DNA of 24,487 nt from an uncultured Sediminibacterium sp. GTDB taxonomy: Bacteria > Bacteroidota > Bacteroidia > Chitinophagales > Chitinophagaceae. Of the stretch, positions 1 through 8,892 are shown piece after piece (the stretch's first letter is position 1; every line of letters begins with the position of its first letter). Under the pieces are notes generated by a model. It saw only the letters and a list, made by a program, of their open reading frames with translations. It was not told where the DNA came from and made no database searches. Where the stretch lies: positions 1 through 24,487 of the forward strand of contig CALEST010000222.1 in NCBI GenBank assembly GCA_937907555.1, written 5' to 3'. A program made the position numbers and the translations under genes.

Positions 1-3000
1 TACACAGGCGCTCCTTTAAATACTCCTTTCATTGGCCAGCCAGCGTCGAACTTCATAAAGTAACCCAATAGCGTACTTCTCACCCCAAAACCATAACCAC
101 CGGCAAAAGGTCCCAATCCACCTGCATCAATTCTTACTACAACAGGAGTTTGGTTATTGGTAATTACTTCACCCGGACGTTTGATTCCGTTGTACTTGCC
201 ATTCCATGCTGTACCTAAGTCGAGGAACTGTACCAATTGAAAATTGCGCAAAAATGCATTGTTGATGGGTCGGTCAAACAAGGTAGAAAACAAGGGAAGA
301 CGGAATTCACTGTTGATAACAAATGCATTATTACCATTGGCAATATTCTGTCTGTATCCGCGCATATTTACAGCAAGAGACTGGAAGGCATAGCTTTGAT
401 CCGCAGCCGGCTGATTGCCATTGTTAAACTTAGGCCCTATCCAGCCATCAACCCCACCCAGATAATAAATGAGTTTTTGATTTCCCCATGAGAAATCAGC
501 TGCTACTCTACCCGCCCAGATAAAGTTGCGATAGATTTTGTGATAGTACCTGCCATCGAAGCCAAAATTCATAGTGGCTTTCCCATTATTGAGTGCTGTT
601 TTCTGGGTAGGCATATTTATATCCAGATATACTTTGTAACGCAGACCGTTCCAGATATTCTGTGTTGGATTGATGGTATTGTCATGCACATATTCCAATC
701 TGGATAAGATATATTTGGATACAGTGTCTTTAAAACCCAGTGCAATTGGATTTGGCTGACCAGCCAAATTATCAAATGACTTAATTACCCCCCTGTCAGA
801 ACGCAACCCTATAGTAGCTCTTATGCTTTTTACTTCATTGATAGGATAAGTAATATTTCCCTGATACAAATTAGTATAAAGCATATTGTTAACCTGTATA
901 TTGTAGAAATTAGAGATATTGCTTCTGTAGTAAGTAAGTCCCCAATCTAATTTTCTGCGGTTGTTCTGGAAGGAAAGCAAAATATCCTTATCGGACAGGG
1001 AAGTTCCGAAACGCATCCCCGCAACAAATTTTACATCTTCCATCAGATCACTTACCCCCACTCTGAAAGTAAAGTTGAAGTCATTCCCATTGTTCAAACG
1101 AATCGGACCGGCACCACCCGCATAAGGTTGATAACGATTAATTAAAACATTGTTTGAGAAACCGCCCAGTAAATAATCTGAACTAAACTTTAAACGGTAA
1201 TCGTACAACTTAGACCTGGTTAGCGAAGACTGTCTTTGTTGTGGCGTAGCAACTGCATTCATTTTTACAGTTGTATCGGGCAATTCATCCGCAAACTCAT
1301 TCTGAAACACCACCACTTTTTTAGCTGTATCATTGGCCGGTTTAGCATTATTGTATTGAATTGCTTTCCCTTCTGCCAGTTTTTTCTCATCTAAAATTTT
1401 CTTAACGTACTCTGTATTTCTTGCCGTAACATTTCTTCTGTTCAATGCCTGTTCATCTACCTTTAGCTTGTAAACAAACTTAAAATCTCCCTCTCTTCTT
1501 ACTTCACTCACCTGGCCATTGTTTCCTGCAATTCTTGTTTCCAGCAGCGAACTCTGATAATTGGTGATGGGGAAAGTATAAGTTGAGTCCTTGTATACCT
1601 GAAAATAACTTACACTGTCCGGCTCTTGCTTTTGCCAGGCCATCAGGGTAGAATCAAATTCTTTGGGAGCAGGATTACGCAATATCTCCTCACCTATATA
1701 ATACAAGGTATCCAACCCATTCCGCTGAGTAGAAAAGAAACCTGCCCATCTATTGGCAATACCATTTTCATCAGACACAAAAGTGAAGTGATTGGTATTG
1801 TATTGCATTGGATAACGGGCATTTCCCATTTTAACATTGGTCAACTGAGAAATCTGCTTTTCGTTACTGCTGTTCAGAATATCAACCATGTAAATATTGA
1901 AAGGATAGCGGCTGGGTAGCACAGTGTCTTTATTGGGTGCATTGTTACCGGGCCTGTTCGATGCAAAAATAATCCCTACCCTATTCGGGAAAGATACAAT
2001 GGTTGGATCCAGGTCGTCGTACACATCATTGGTGATCTGTGTTGCTTTCTGCTCTTCAATTTTATAGGTATAAATATCTGCGTGTCCATTTTTTACTGCA
2101 CTTAAAACCAGGGTATTGGCATCCAGCATAAAACTTGCATCCAGTATCTGATCAAATCCATCAATGGTTTGCTTAAAGCGTTTGTATCGGGCAATCAAAT
2201 CATATACAAACATGTTGATCTTTCCCTTCTCCCAGTAAATCACAAGTAAGCGGGTACCTTTGCCGTCCCAGGCCATAATGGGATAATTGGGATTCACATC
2301 CTGACCATTCGTTAATACCCCGCTTTTTAATAATACTTTTTCATCATAGAAATTCTCCATCAGTTTAACGGTGTAGATTCCCTTTTTAAATTCAAGTACA
2401 GAATAGGTATTGCTTCGGGGATTGGGATTGGCCTGAAAGCGGAAATAATCCCTTTTTCCAATTTCCTCTGTAACAGTCAGCTGTCCTTTTAACTGATTTC
2501 TGCGCTGACGAATGTCTTTGATATAACGGTCCTGTTGAAACTGCATGAAATCATTCAATACATCATTGAATTTTTTCTTACAAATTCTAAGACAGGCATT
2601 ATTGATATTCTTGTACATTCTTGCCAGGTAGAGCAGATAAGTAATATTTTCCTTGCGGTATTTTTCACCTATATAATTCCAGAAAGCATGACCCGCCAGC
2701 ACAGGCTTTTCAAAAGCAAACTGATAAAATGAATTGTATCTGCCACTTAGCATGGCACTCTTCAGTTCATCGTCTTTTTCTGTACTCCAAGACTGACCCG
2801 CATACGCTACATAACCATCCACCATCCACTTGGGAAGATCCAGCAAAGCCTGGTTACTGGCGAACTCACCAATATCGTCCCCAAACAAAAGATTATCGGT
2901 GAGTACTTTGGCAATACCCTCTCTGATCTGATTTTTTAATTTATTGTGATTGCCATTAAAATAAACAATGATTTTATTATTCACCAGTTTGGTAACCCCT

Positions 3001-3341
3001 CCCGAATTTTGCCAGTCGGAGCCCAATCCAATATTGCTGCTTTTAAAATCATTGTAATTGTTGTAAACCACAATATTGGCCCTTCGCTGCAATGAATATT
3101 CAATGAAGTTTTCAATTGACTTTAATTCTTCCTCAGCCACCTGGCTAACAAATTTTCCAAGCTCAACACCCCCCTGTGTAACATAGGTATTGAAATTAGG
3201 AGACTGGTAAAACTTCCAGTTGAATTTCTGATGTTGAATTCTGTTCTTGCCAAATTCAACACTGTTTACCTGTGCCTTTAGTTCTGAAGAACCAAGGATT
3301 CCAAGAAAAAAAATGAGTTTACTGATTCTATTCAATTGCAT
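1..3341 (-). CDS. Outer-membrane protein: peptidase-MA-like domain, TolB-like propeller and Omp85-like barrel (C-terminus cut by window edge)
   Basis: An open frame of 1113 codons has no stop before the left edge, so only the last residues are missing. It starts with a signal peptide (MQLNRISKLIFFLGILGSSE, then LKAQ). Residues about 50-250 resemble the gluzincin/peptidase-MA fold: a basic helix where HExxH would sit, then LPKWMVDGYVAY near residue 169, the usual 'lPxWlxEGxAxY' position. The zinc motif reads REGIAK (about 140-145), so zinc-protease activity is doubtful. Residues about 290-560 contain TolB/PD40-like propeller motifs (LDPTIVSFPNRVGIIFASNR). The last 330 or so residues look like an Omp85/BamA-type barrel, with QFLDLGTAWNG and GYGFGVRSTLLGYFMKFDAG. 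I infer an outer-membrane location with periplasmic N-terminal domains. An in-frame ATG at 3371 exists, but the signal peptide and a near -7 box at 3359-3366 favour 3341. The biological role is unknown. Confidence 0.8.
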   Translation of the reverse strand, partial: MQLNRISKLIFFLGILGSSELKAQVNSVEFGKNRIQHQKFNWKFYQSPNFNTYVTQGGVELGKFVSQVAEEELKSIENFIEYSLQRRANIVVYNNYNDFKSSNIGLGSDWQNSGGVTKLVNNKIIVYFNGNHNKLKNQIREGIAKVLTDNLLFGDDIGEFASNQALLDLPKWMVDGYVAYAGQSWSTEKDDELKSAMLSGRYNSFYQFAFEKPVLAGHAFWNYIGEKYRKENITYLLYLARMYKNINNACLRICKKKFNDVLNDFMQFQQDRYIKDIRQRRNQLKGQLTVTEEIGKRDYFRFQANPNPRSNTYSVLEFKKGIYTVKLMENFYDEKVLLKSGVLTNGQDVNPNYPIMAWDGKGTRLLVIYWEKGKINMFVYDLIARYKRFKQTIDGFDQILDASFMLDANTLVLSAVKNGHADIYTYKIEEQKATQITNDVYDDLDPTIVSFPNRVGIIFASNRPGNNAPNKDTVLPSRYPFNIYMVDILNSSNEKQISQLTNVKMGNARYPMQYNTNHFTFVSDENGIANRWAGFFSTQRNGLDTLYYIGEEILRNPAPKEFDSTLMAWQKQEPDSVSYFQVYKDSTYTFPITNYQSSLLETRIAGNNGQVSEVRREGDFKFVYKLKVDEQALNRRNVTARNTEYVKKILDEKKLAEGKAIQYNNAKPANDTAKKVVVFQNEFADELPDTTVKMNAVATPQQRQSSLTRSKLYDYRLKFSSDYLLGGFSNNVLINRYQPYAGGAGPIRLNNGNDFNFTFRVGVSDLMEDVKFVAGMRFGTSLSDKDILLSFQNNRRKLDWGLTYYRSNISNFYNIQVNNMLYTNLYQGNITYPINEVKSIRATIGLRSDRGVIKSFDNLAGQPNPIALGFKDTVSKYILSRLEYVHDNTINPTQNIWNGLRYKVYLDINMPTQKTALNNGKATMNFGFDGRYYHKIYRNFIWAGRVAADFSWGNQKLIYYLGGVDGWIGPKFNNGNQPAADQSYAFQSLAVNMRGYRQNIANGNNAFVINSEFRLPLFSTLFDRPINNAFLRNFQLVQFLDLGTAWNGKYNGIKRPGEVITNNQTPVVVRIDAGGLGPFAGGYGFGVRSTLLGYFMKFDAGWPMKGVFKGAPV

Positions 3342-3358
3342 ATCCGAACTTTGGTCTT

Positions 3359-3366
3359 TAAAATTA
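3359..3366 (-). promoter_or_regulatory. Possible -7 box for the large outer-membrane protein gene
   Basis: On the minus strand this reads TAATTTTA, one base off the Bacteroidota -7 consensus TAnnTTTG. It lies 17 nt before the ATG at 3341 and downstream of the alternative ATG at 3371, so it would support the shorter start. No clear -33 element is visible. Confidence 0.3.
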
Positions 3367-3400
3367 GTCATTTACCATTAAAAGCAGGTAAAATAGGTAT

Positions 3401-4039
3401 ATGTTAAAGGTTAAGGTTTTTACATTTAGTCCCATTCAGGAAAATACATATGTGCTTTACAATGAAGATAAAAAAGCCATCATCATTGATCCAGGTTGCT
3501 ATTTTCCTGCAGAACAGGATCAATTGCTCCAATTTATTCAGACAAATGAACTGGAAGTGGTAAAATTATTAAACACCCACTGTCATTTGGATCATGTTTT
3601 TGGAAACAAATGGGTGTATGATACTTTTAAGACGCCCCTCCACATTCACCCCGATGAAGAAGCCATGCTAAAAATGGCCCCCCTTTCCGGTGAAAAATGG
3701 GGACTTCCTTTTGAAAACTACCAAGGCCCCTTGCAATTCCTGTATCCAGGAGATACTGTTTTACTGGGAAATGATGCCTTGAAAGTGATATTTGCTCCCG
3801 GGCACTCCCCCGCCAGCATTTGCTTTTACAGTGAATCACAGGCGTTTTTAATTGGGGGCGATGTATTGTTCAGAGAAAGTATCGGAAGAACCGATTTGCC
3901 CGGAGGAAATCATGCATTATTACTGCAAAGCATAAGGCGGAATCTGTTCATTCTTCCAGACGAAGTAAAGGTATATCCCGGTCATGGTTTAACCACCACC
4001 ATTGGCTACGAAAAAAGGAACAACCCTTTTCTGCAATAA
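3401..4039 (+). CDS. Metallo-beta-lactamase-fold hydrolase, glyoxalase II/YcbL-like
   Basis: This 212-residue cytoplasmic protein carries the complete binuclear metal site of the glyoxalase II-like branch of the MBL superfamily: THCHLDH (H60, H62, D64, H65), PGHS (H135), GGDVLF (D154) and YPGHG (H195). The RTDLPGG segment and the C-terminal GHG-TTIGYEK-NPF signature are typical of short GloB-like or YcbL-like hydrolases, which hydrolyse thioesters such as S-lactoylglutathione or related substrates. At about 210 residues it lacks the extra C-terminal helical substrate domain of classical glyoxalase II, so the true substrate is uncertain. It is divergent from the outer-membrane protein gene, with only about 60 bp between them, and has no obvious operon partner. 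There is no signal peptide. Confidence 0.88.
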   Translation: MLKVKVFTFSPIQENTYVLYNEDKKAIIIDPGCYFPAEQDQLLQFIQTNELEVVKLLNTHCHLDHVFGNKWVYDTFKTPLHIHPDEEAMLKMAPLSGEKWGLPFENYQGPLQFLYPGDTVLLGNDALKVIFAPGHSPASICFYSESQAFLIGGDVLFRESIGRTDLPGGNHALLLQSIRRNLFILPDEVKVYPGHGLTTTIGYEKRNNPFLQ

Positions 4040-4092
4040 ATCAGTCAGCTGCTTAACAAAACAATTTGCTATACCAAGAATACTGTATTGTA

Positions 4093-6261
4093 TTAAAACT
4101 CCTGTTGCATGGACGACTGGAATGCAGTGATGAAGATGGCACCCAGATTCTTATGTGGTGGCACGTAGTCATCAAATTTCTCTCTGGCGCTTCCGCTGAA
4201 CCTTACTGCCAGATTGTTCCACAAGTTGGGCCATTTTAAATTTTTACCCAAACGAATATCTTCACTGATTACATTAATCAATCCCTGATTAATTACGCCG
4301 GTTCCAATTTGCTTGGAAGAAATAATATGTGCTCCCGGAGCAATTTGCAGCACTTCATTCAAACGCTGGTACCCTCCGCAACTGCCTAGTAATACCAGTT
4401 TGGCAGAAGATGGCATTTTATGTACTGTCTGATTCAGATAATAACTATGCCCTCTGTGGATGACTACGCTGGGATGCAGTTGCTGCTCATTTAAATAAGC
4501 AATTAAACTATCCTGAGACTGTGTATCCAGGTCTTCTGTTTCATCCAGTGGCAAATTGGCGAATATTGTGATGGGAACTCCTTTTCTGGAACTCACTTCC
4601 ACCCATTGTGATTTTTTGGTGATTTTCCAGTTGGGATTTCTGAACCTGTTCAGGAAGGCATTGAAAATAACCATCCCATCCTTATCCCCATAAAAAAATT
4701 GCTGCATAACTACCCTTCCGTTAGACTCATCCTTCAAAAACTGATTAGGCAGCTCATAAACGGGCATGATACCCAGTTTAGCAGACAAATCAATTTTACT
4801 ATTTGGCTCCAGAGAAGAAAAAATGGTCTCCAATAATTCATAAATCACTTTGCCCCTCTTGTTATTGATCTCAGTGCACCTGTTTAGTTCGGCGCGAACC
4901 TGATTCAGCATTAATTTTTTCAGTGAGGGATTATAAATGCTGGCATAAGAATCTGCCACATCAACCGCATCTTCCAGTGAATTTGTTTTTTCCAACCCAT
5001 TTACAAATCCCTTCATCAGCTTCTCCGCATCCTGCTTATCCATTTTAGCAAGAAAATCGTCCAGCTTGTTATAGGCAGCTGCAATTTTTATGAACTTTTT
5101 GTAATAATCATAATTCACCCATTTCAGAATAGAATCTGCCCTGGGAATTTTCATTCCCGAAAAAATCCTTGGATAAACCCCATTTACATAACTGGAAGTA
5201 TATAATTCTTCTTCTCCTGTAACAGCCAGATAATACAATTCCTGCGGACTTAACCGGCTGATTATTTTAAAACGGACCGCAGGATTATTTTCATCGTGCA
5301 ATGCATTGATTTCGTTTATATACAGCTCAATACCTTTTGATTTTAACTTGGCACTTAAAACTTTAGCAGCCATGGGGGTGTCTCCGGCCTGCATTCTGCT
5401 GGCATAATCAATGCGGGTTTTAACGAGCAAACTATAATATCCCGATGAAGTATCATTTCCTACAAAACGGGTTATAGAATCCATTTTTAATTTACCCGTG
5501 TACAACTGATCTAAAAATGGAAAGTACATTCTTCCGGTACTGGTTAAAGCCAGTTGCGCCACAATTTTTACAAAGGGATGATTCACCGATTGAATCTTTT
5601 TACCTAGTGAATTCGGGGCTGCCGCATAACTATATAATTCTTCCGGATTTCTGAATGCAGCCTGAATTATTAAACTTTCAGCAGAAGCAGTACCCGGGCT
5701 TTTAACCAGAATGGGCAAGATTCTGTCGGGATTTCTAACACATTGTTTAACTACGATACTGTCTTTTACTTCAACAATGCCTATGTTCTTTAAGAGTCCT
5801 ATATTTTCTGCAAAAAGTCCGGCAGACTCCAAATCAAGAAATTGCATCAGTGGGGCAATCGATTCTCCTTTCAACTGCTTCTGCATAGCTGTCTGATAGG
5901 TTTCCAGAAGCTTTACAATTGAAGTTGGCGCTGGCCTGTTCACTGTACTATTATTTATGTATCCGGTTAAAATATCATTAACCCCTCTAAGCCAGGTGTA
6001 TTTTCCATTGTTATCAATTAACTCACTTCTTTCAATAAAACTTCTCAGCTCAAATAAGATACGGTCAACTTTTCTTTGTTCATCATCTGATACAGGAACC
6101 AGTTTGGCGGTATTCGTGCGGATGGCTTCCCAGGATCTAATAATATACTCATGGTGTAATTGTCGCATGGCCGGGATGGCGGGCATCGAGTCGGATTGCT
6201 GACCATAGCCAGCATTAATAGTGCACAAAAAGAAACAGATGAAATAGAAATATTTATACAT
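4093..6261 (-). CDS. Secreted protein of unknown family with a C-terminal caspase/CHAT-like Cys-His region
   Basis: The frame opens with a TTG at 6282, but the ATG at 6261 gives a clean signal peptide (MYKYFYFICFFLCTINAGYG, then QQ), so I use it (722 residues). The protein is probably periplasmic or secreted. Residues about 30-500 are mostly helical-looking and match no family I recognise. The last 200 residues read like an alpha/beta hydrolase of the caspase fold: a strand ending VVIHRGHSYY (His at about 602 and 605), then AKLVLLGSCGGY (Cys at about 628, codon 4378-4380), then a further strand AHIISS. This order (strand-His, strand-Cys with small residues) is what CHAT, gingipain and clostripain-type peptidases show, but the wider sequence is too diverged for a confident call. 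It stands alone, back to back with the OmpR-type regulator gene. Confidence 0.75.
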   Translation of the reverse strand: MYKYFYFICFFLCTINAGYGQQSDSMPAIPAMRQLHHEYIIRSWEAIRTNTAKLVPVSDDEQRKVDRILFELRSFIERSELIDNNGKYTWLRGVNDILTGYINNSTVNRPAPTSIVKLLETYQTAMQKQLKGESIAPLMQFLDLESAGLFAENIGLLKNIGIVEVKDSIVVKQCVRNPDRILPILVKSPGTASAESLIIQAAFRNPEELYSYAAAPNSLGKKIQSVNHPFVKIVAQLALTSTGRMYFPFLDQLYTGKLKMDSITRFVGNDTSSGYYSLLVKTRIDYASRMQAGDTPMAAKVLSAKLKSKGIELYINEINALHDENNPAVRFKIISRLSPQELYYLAVTGEEELYTSSYVNGVYPRIFSGMKIPRADSILKWVNYDYYKKFIKIAAAYNKLDDFLAKMDKQDAEKLMKGFVNGLEKTNSLEDAVDVADSYASIYNPSLKKLMLNQVRAELNRCTEINNKRGKVIYELLETIFSSLEPNSKIDLSAKLGIMPVYELPNQFLKDESNGRVVMQQFFYGDKDGMVIFNAFLNRFRNPNWKITKKSQWVEVSSRKGVPITIFANLPLDETEDLDTQSQDSLIAYLNEQQLHPSVVIHRGHSYYLNQTVHKMPSSAKLVLLGSCGGYQRLNEVLQIAPGAHIISSKQIGTGVINQGLINVISEDIRLGKNLKWPNLWNNLAVRFSGSAREKFDDYVPPHKNLGAIFITAFQSSMQQEF

Positions 6262-6269
6262 ATGCGCTG

Positions 6270-6277
6270 TAAAAATA
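6270..6277 (-). promoter_or_regulatory. Possible -7 box for the caspase-like secreted protein gene
   Basis: On the minus strand this reads TATTTTTA, one mismatch from TAnnTTTG. It lies 8 nt before the ATG at 6261, implying a very short leader, and it rules out the TTG at 6282 if real. The same gap holds the divergent promoter of the response regulator. Confidence 0.3.
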
Positions 6278-6340
6278 GTCAATCAGTCAGTTAACAATTA
6301 GATAATAATACAAAATGCCATTTATGCCGCGGAATGAAAT

Positions 6341-6348
6341 TAACTTTG
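6341..6348 (+). promoter_or_regulatory. -7 promoter box (TAACTTTG) for the OmpR-type regulator
   Basis: TAACTTTG matches the Bacteroidota -7 consensus TAnnTTTG exactly. Transcription would begin around 6353, after the first in-frame ATG at 6334, which therefore cannot be the start. The next ATG, at 6367, fits. No convincing -33 TTG was found. Confidence 0.6.
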
Positions 6349-6366
6349 TGTAAACAGAATGTTAAT

Positions 6367-7047
6367 ATGGAAGTTAAGCCGAAACAGATTTTAATTGCGG
6401 ACGACGAACCAGATATCCTAGAAATTATCCGCTATAATCTGGAAAAAGAAGGCTACGAAGTGCATACGGCAAAGGACGGAAATGAAGCCATTGAGAAAGC
6501 CAAGCAGCTTTATCCCGACCTTATCATTTTAGATATCATGATGCCCAGAAAAAATGGGGTTGAAGTTTGCTCCATATTAAGAACCCAACCGAGCTTTCAG
6601 GATACTTTAATTATTTTTTTAACTGCCATGAGCGACGAAAGCTCACAAATTAAAGGACTGGAAACCGGCGCAGACGACTATATCAGTAAACCCATCAGCC
6701 CTAAAGTGCTGGTTAGCAGAGTGAATGCATTGTTTAGAAGAGTGTCTACCAAAGAAGCAGGAAAGACCCTTCTGATTGGCAATATCAGTATAGATCCTGT
6801 TAAGTTTCTGGTAACCATCGATGGTAATGAAGTGGTACTGGCCAAGAAAGAATTCGAATTGATTTATCTGCTGGCTTCCAAGCCAGGCAGGGTTTTTTTA
6901 AGAAATGAAATCCTTACTCAGGTTTGGGGCAATGAAGTAATTGTTGGCGACAGAACCATCGATGTACATGTTAGAAAAGTAAGGCAGAAACTGGGCATAG
7001 ACTGTATTACCACAGTAAAAGGAGTGGGCTATAAATTTGAAATTTGA
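6367..7047 (+). CDS. OmpR/PhoB-type response regulator
   Basis: Phospho-receiver plus winged-helix DNA-binding protein of 226 residues. The receiver shows the acidic pair in ILIADDEP (D12, D13), the phosphoacceptor in IILDIMMP (D56), the switch Thr in FLTAMSD (T86) and the invariant Lys in DYISKP (K108). The C-terminal half has the Trans_Reg_C signature: KEFELIYLLASKPGRVFLR, then VWG, RTIDVHVRKVRQKLG and TVKGVGYKFE. An upstream ATG at 6334 lies before the exact -7 box at 6341-6348, so the start at 6367 is preferred. The histidine kinase gene follows after 35 bp and is surely its partner. The phosphate transport genes downstream suggest a PhoB-like role, but that is inference from position only. 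Confidence 0.93.
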   Translation: MEVKPKQILIADDEPDILEIIRYNLEKEGYEVHTAKDGNEAIEKAKQLYPDLIILDIMMPRKNGVEVCSILRTQPSFQDTLIIFLTAMSDESSQIKGLETGADDYISKPISPKVLVSRVNALFRRVSTKEAGKTLLIGNISIDPVKFLVTIDGNEVVLAKKEFELIYLLASKPGRVFLRNEILTQVWGNEVIVGDRTIDVHVRKVRQKLGIDCITTVKGVGYKFEI

Positions 7048-7082
7048 CAAAAGCTTAAGTTTCAATTCAGTAATTTGCTTAC

Positions 7083-8126
7083 ATGCTGAACACCAAGAAT
7101 CTCTCTCCCAAACAGTTATCTGCCTTTACCGCAGCCATACTGGCCATACCTATTTCATTGGGCATCTGGATGATACAACCAGATATAACCATTGCATTTG
7201 TATCCTTGATTGTTACCTTTCTGGGAAGTTATTTTTTAATTGGTTTTGTTCTTGAGTCATTCATTTACAGAAAAATCAAACTGATTTACAAATTCATTTA
7301 TCAAACCAAAGCCAGCAAAAGAGAGGAAACCTATTATAAATATATTCTGCCCCAAAAAGGAATAGATGAAGTAAGAGAAGACGTAGAAAAATGGGCAGAA
7401 CAAAGAAGCGCTGAGATAGAACTGTTGAAACAGAATGAAGTTTTCCGAAAAGAGTTTCTGCAAAATCTGGCGCATGAGTTCAAGACACCCATTTTTGCCA
7501 TTCAGGGATATATAGATACCTTGAGAGATGGTGCTATTGACAACAAAGAAGTCAGTCTTCGTTTTCTGGAAAATACTTCCAAAAATGTAACCCGAATGGT
7601 AAATCTGGTAAAAGACCTGGATGCCATTTCCAGACTGGAAACAGGTGAACAGCCCTTACACAAAGAATACTTTGTTATCCAGGAATTAATCAAGGAAATT
7701 TTTGAAACGCTGTCCATTAAAATTGACGCTAAAAAAATCAATGCCAGCATTAAAAAAGGCTGTGAATTTCCCATCACAGTATTGGCAGATAAAGAAAAAA
7801 TTAGACAGGTAATTAATAACCTGGTGGTAAATGCCATCAAGTACGGAAAAGAAAATGGCCAGATTATAGCCAGTGTGTATAAAACAGATGAAGAACATGT
7901 GTTGGTAGAGTTGAGCGATGACGGAATAGGAATTGCTGAAGAACACTTACCCAGGGTTTTTGAGCGGTTTTACAGAACCGACAGAGGAAGAAGCAGGGAT
8001 ATTGGCGGAACCGGATTAGGACTGGCCATCTGCAAACATATTATAGAAGCTCATAGCCAAACCATACATGTCCGATCTAAAATTGATGTGGGCACTACAG
8101 TAGGTTTTACCCTATCTATTAAATAG
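7083..8126 (+). CDS. Sensor histidine kinase, PhoR-like (two TM helices, no extracytoplasmic domain)
   Basis: Membrane kinase of 347 residues. Two hydrophobic segments (about 12-31 and 36-59) are joined by only a few residues, so there is no real periplasmic sensor domain. A charged linker, likely coiled coil (about 78-125), leads to the HisKA box LQNLAHEFKTP (phospho-accepting H131). The ATPase domain follows with the N box INNLVVNAIKYG (about 245-255), the G1 box LSDDGIGI (about 277-284), the F box RVFERFYR and the G2 box GGTGLGLAI (308-316). The short sensor resembles PhoR-type kinases, which take input from the transporter/PhoU complex rather than an outside ligand. It is in one operon with the preceding regulator. 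The next gene encodes a PhoU-like protein, which fits such an input. Confidence 0.93.
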   Translation: MLNTKNLSPKQLSAFTAAILAIPISLGIWMIQPDITIAFVSLIVTFLGSYFLIGFVLESFIYRKIKLIYKFIYQTKASKREETYYKYILPQKGIDEVREDVEKWAEQRSAEIELLKQNEVFRKEFLQNLAHEFKTPIFAIQGYIDTLRDGAIDNKEVSLRFLENTSKNVTRMVNLVKDLDAISRLETGEQPLHKEYFVIQELIKEIFETLSIKIDAKKINASIKKGCEFPITVLADKEKIRQVINNLVVNAIKYGKENGQIIASVYKTDEEHVLVELSDDGIGIAEEHLPRVFERFYRTDRGRSRDIGGTGLGLAICKHIIEAHSQTIHVRSKIDVGTTVGFTLSIK

Positions 8127-8203
8127 TTACGAATTTATTTTATTTTGTATATTATCTAATTATTAACTTTTCTTAAACGAATGTACCAACCTGCCCATTA
8201 AGG

Positions 8204-8211
8204 TACTTTTG
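8204..8211 (+). promoter_or_regulatory. -7 promoter box (TACTTTTG) for the DUF47/phosphate transporter operon
   Basis: TACTTTTG is an exact TAnnTTTG match. It implies a transcript starting near 8217 and a 10-nt leader to the ATG at 8227. It overlaps the TTG at 8209, so that codon cannot be the start. The DUF47-transporter pair therefore probably has its own promoter, separate from the two-component genes. Confidence 0.6.
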
Positions 8212-8226
8212 CTGAAAATAAACACT

Positions 8227-8874
8227 ATGGGCATAAACAATATCGGCCGTTTTTTCATGCCAAAAAACCAGTTATTCTACGAGTTATTCGAAGACGTGGC
8301 AGAAAAAGTTCACGAAATGGGTGGCAAACTAAAAGAAATGGTCAGTGAAGCAGACCAGGACAAAAGAAGAGCAATTCTGGCTCAGATTGAAGACCTGGAG
8401 CACAAGAACGACGATAATACCCATAAAGTGTTTACCGAATTGGGCCGGAATTTCATCACTCCTTTCGACCGTGAAGACATTCACTATCTGGCAACTGCAT
8501 TGGACGATATTGCTGATTACATTTTTGCATCGGCCAAGAAAATTAATTTTTATAGTGTAAATCCTAACGATACAGGCATTCAGAAAATGGCGGATCTGAT
8601 TCTTCAGGGCACCATTGAAATCAAAAAGGCGGTTTTTGGATTGAGAGATATGAAAAATCTCAGAGAGATGACCGAAGCCATGGTAAAAGTGAACAGTATT
8701 GAAAACCAGGCGGATGATGTATTTGATATGAGTATTGAAATGTTATTCCAGCAGGAAAACGATTTTAAGGAAGTAATCAAGAAAAGAGAAATCTATCAGG
8801 TTATGGAAATTGCTACGGATAAGTGTGAAGACGCTGCCAATGTAATTGAATCCATCATTATTAAATACGCCTAA
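8227..8874 (+). CDS. DUF47 family protein (PhoU-like partner of a PiT phosphate transporter)
   Basis: All-helical, charged cytoplasmic protein of 215 residues. It has the features of the DUF47/TIGR00153 family, which is distantly related to PhoU: an N-terminal NQLFYELFEDVAEKVHEM segment, EDLEHKNDDNTHKVFTELGR, the acidic FDREDIHYLATALDDIADYI motif that in PhoU-like proteins binds metal, and the near-C-terminal MEIATDKCEDAANVIESIII. The family is typically encoded next to low-affinity PiT transporters and is thought to modulate them. Here the transporter gene starts 18 bp downstream, so the two are almost certainly co-transcribed. The start is set at the ATG at 8227 because the upstream TTG at 8209 overlaps an exact -7 box. 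Confidence 0.92.
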   Translation: MGINNIGRFFMPKNQLFYELFEDVAEKVHEMGGKLKEMVSEADQDKRRAILAQIEDLEHKNDDNTHKVFTELGRNFITPFDREDIHYLATALDDIADYIFASAKKINFYSVNPNDTGIQKMADLILQGTIEIKKAVFGLRDMKNLREMTEAMVKVNSIENQADDVFDMSIEMLFQQENDFKEVIKKREIYQVMEIATDKCEDAANVIESIIIKYA

Positions 8875-8892
8875 GAGGCATTAAACATTGTT

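Noticed and set aside
237..2732. Plus-strand open frames in the first 2.7 kb
   Set aside because: They lie opposite the long open minus-strand frame, which has a signal peptide and coherent domain motifs throughout; the plus-strand products show no motifs.
6334..6366. Longer N-terminus of the OmpR-type regulator from the ATG at 6334
   Set aside because: An exact -7 box (6341-6348) lies inside it and the added residues are not part of the receiver fold.
8209..8226. TTG start for the DUF47 protein
   Set aside because: The TTG is part of the -7 box at 8204-8211; the ATG at 8227 gives the family-like N-terminus.
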